Shown one piece after another: positions 39,630-39,814 of a stretch of 39,814 bases of DNA. Origin of the DNA: HGM11501 sp045123995 (GTDB taxonomy: Bacteria > Bacillota > Clostridia > CAKSNL01 > HGM11501); contig JBGVKY010000020.1 of assembly GCA_045123995.1 (NCBI GenBank), forward strand, positions 1 to 39,814, in the 5' to 3' direction. Both the position numbers and the translations under genes were made by a program. The notes beneath the pieces were generated by a model. It saw only the letters and a program-made list of their open reading frames with translations. It was not told where the DNA came from and searched no databases. Every line of letters starts with the position of its first letter. Within the stretch, counting starts at the first letter, position 1.

Positions 39630-39701
39630 AATAGTCTCTGTCCTACATGAGTATTGGTGAACAAAAAATATAAATTTTTTAAGATAATTATGCGTAAATA
39701 G

Positions 39702-39730
39702 ATGACAAATAGGCAAAAAAATGCTACAAT
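39702..39730 (+). promoter_or_regulatory. Probable promoter of the next gene
   Basis: -35 ATGACA (39702-39707), 17-bp spacer, -10 TACAAT (39725-39730). It lies in the otherwise empty stretch after the DUF3006 gene. Confidence 0.55.
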
Positions 39731-39808
39731 ATAGTTAGATATTGAAACTTTTTACAATCTATATAGATAGAAAGAGTTCGACAAATAAGAATTTGTGAGG
39801 ATGATAAG

Positions 39809-39814
39809 ATGGTC
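39809..39814 (+). CDS. Possible start of a gene cut by the window edge
   Basis: ATG 39809 lies 8 bases after GAGG (39797-39800) and about 75 bp after a promoter. Only two codons are visible, so nothing can be said about the product. Confidence 0.3.

Larger units (their letters stand above)
31380..39814. mobile_element. Putative serine-recombinase mobile island (partial)
   Basis: From about 31380 onward the DNA is more AT-rich, codons end mostly in A/T, and genes are short and mostly unrecognised. The first large gene is a serine recombinase, the usual enzyme at one end of integrative elements. Neither attachment site could be fixed: the left boundary is somewhere in 31373-31690, and the right end is outside the window. 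No conjugation or replication genes are seen, so it may be a mobilisable or passive island. Confidence 0.6.

Noticed and set aside
31829..39814. CRISPR array, conjugation or phage structural genes in the island
   Set aside because: No regularly spaced repeats, relaxase, T4SS, portal, capsid or replication protein motifs were seen in this part of the element.

Overview
The window looks like a piece of a low-GC Firmicutes chromosome, most likely a gut-dwelling member of the Clostridia. This is inferred from AT-rich intergenic DNA, strong AGGAGG-type ribosome binding sites, many sigma-A style promoters, a T-box leader, a FtsK/SpoIIIE translocase, a BMP-type nucleoside ABC transporter and a bile-salt/penicillin-acylase family hydrolase. 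No 16S rRNA or other species marker is present, so the genus cannot be named.

Region 1 (about 1-31266) is ordinary chromosome. It opens with a reverse-strand tRNA-Lys(CTT) whose 3' end is repeated 203 bp further on. Next come an AraC-type regulator, a 279-bp element with 36-bp inverted terminal repeats, an Lrp-type regulator with a class I aminotransferase, and tyrS with galE. A small lipoprotein and prfA are divergent. A T-box leader then precedes a Na+/solute symporter and an acyl-CoA ligase, followed by a divergent-motif cysteine synthase homologue and a complete BMP nucleoside importer (binding lipoprotein, ATPase, two permeases). An iron-type alcohol dehydrogenase follows. A compact reverse-strand operon encodes a Cys-rich small protein, UppP, FtsK, a YgiQ-type radical SAM protein and FolD. 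The last chromosomal genes are a CDF cation exporter with an inositol-monophosphatase-like enzyme, a membrane-anchored DUF5050-like protein, an SH3-NlpC/P60 hydrolase, a C_GCAxxG_C_C protein, a choloylglycine hydrolase and an AlkD-like DNA glycosylase.

Region 2 (about 31380-39814, continuing past the window) is a likely mobile island. It begins with a large serine recombinase preceded by a translationally coupled 45-residue ORF. It differs in style from the chromosome: more AT-rich, codons ending mostly in A/T, many short genes of no recognised family. The cargo comprises two unknown proteins with a metallophosphoesterase, a 480-bp non-coding stretch rich in inverted repeats, and a run of five small unknown genes that includes a tandem paralogous pair. 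After these come an XRE-type repressor, a secreted lipoprotein with a ComEC-like metallo-beta-lactamase domain, and a DUF3006 protein.

The best candidates for something new are: the T-box wired to a symporter/CoA-ligase operon instead of amino acid genes; paired 11-bp operator-like palindromes, spaced exactly 19 bp in front of both the XRE gene and the MBL lipoprotein gene, which suggest one repressor switch; and the uncharacterised cargo cluster with its long non-coding segment. Functions of the cargo genes cannot be assigned from sequence reading alone.
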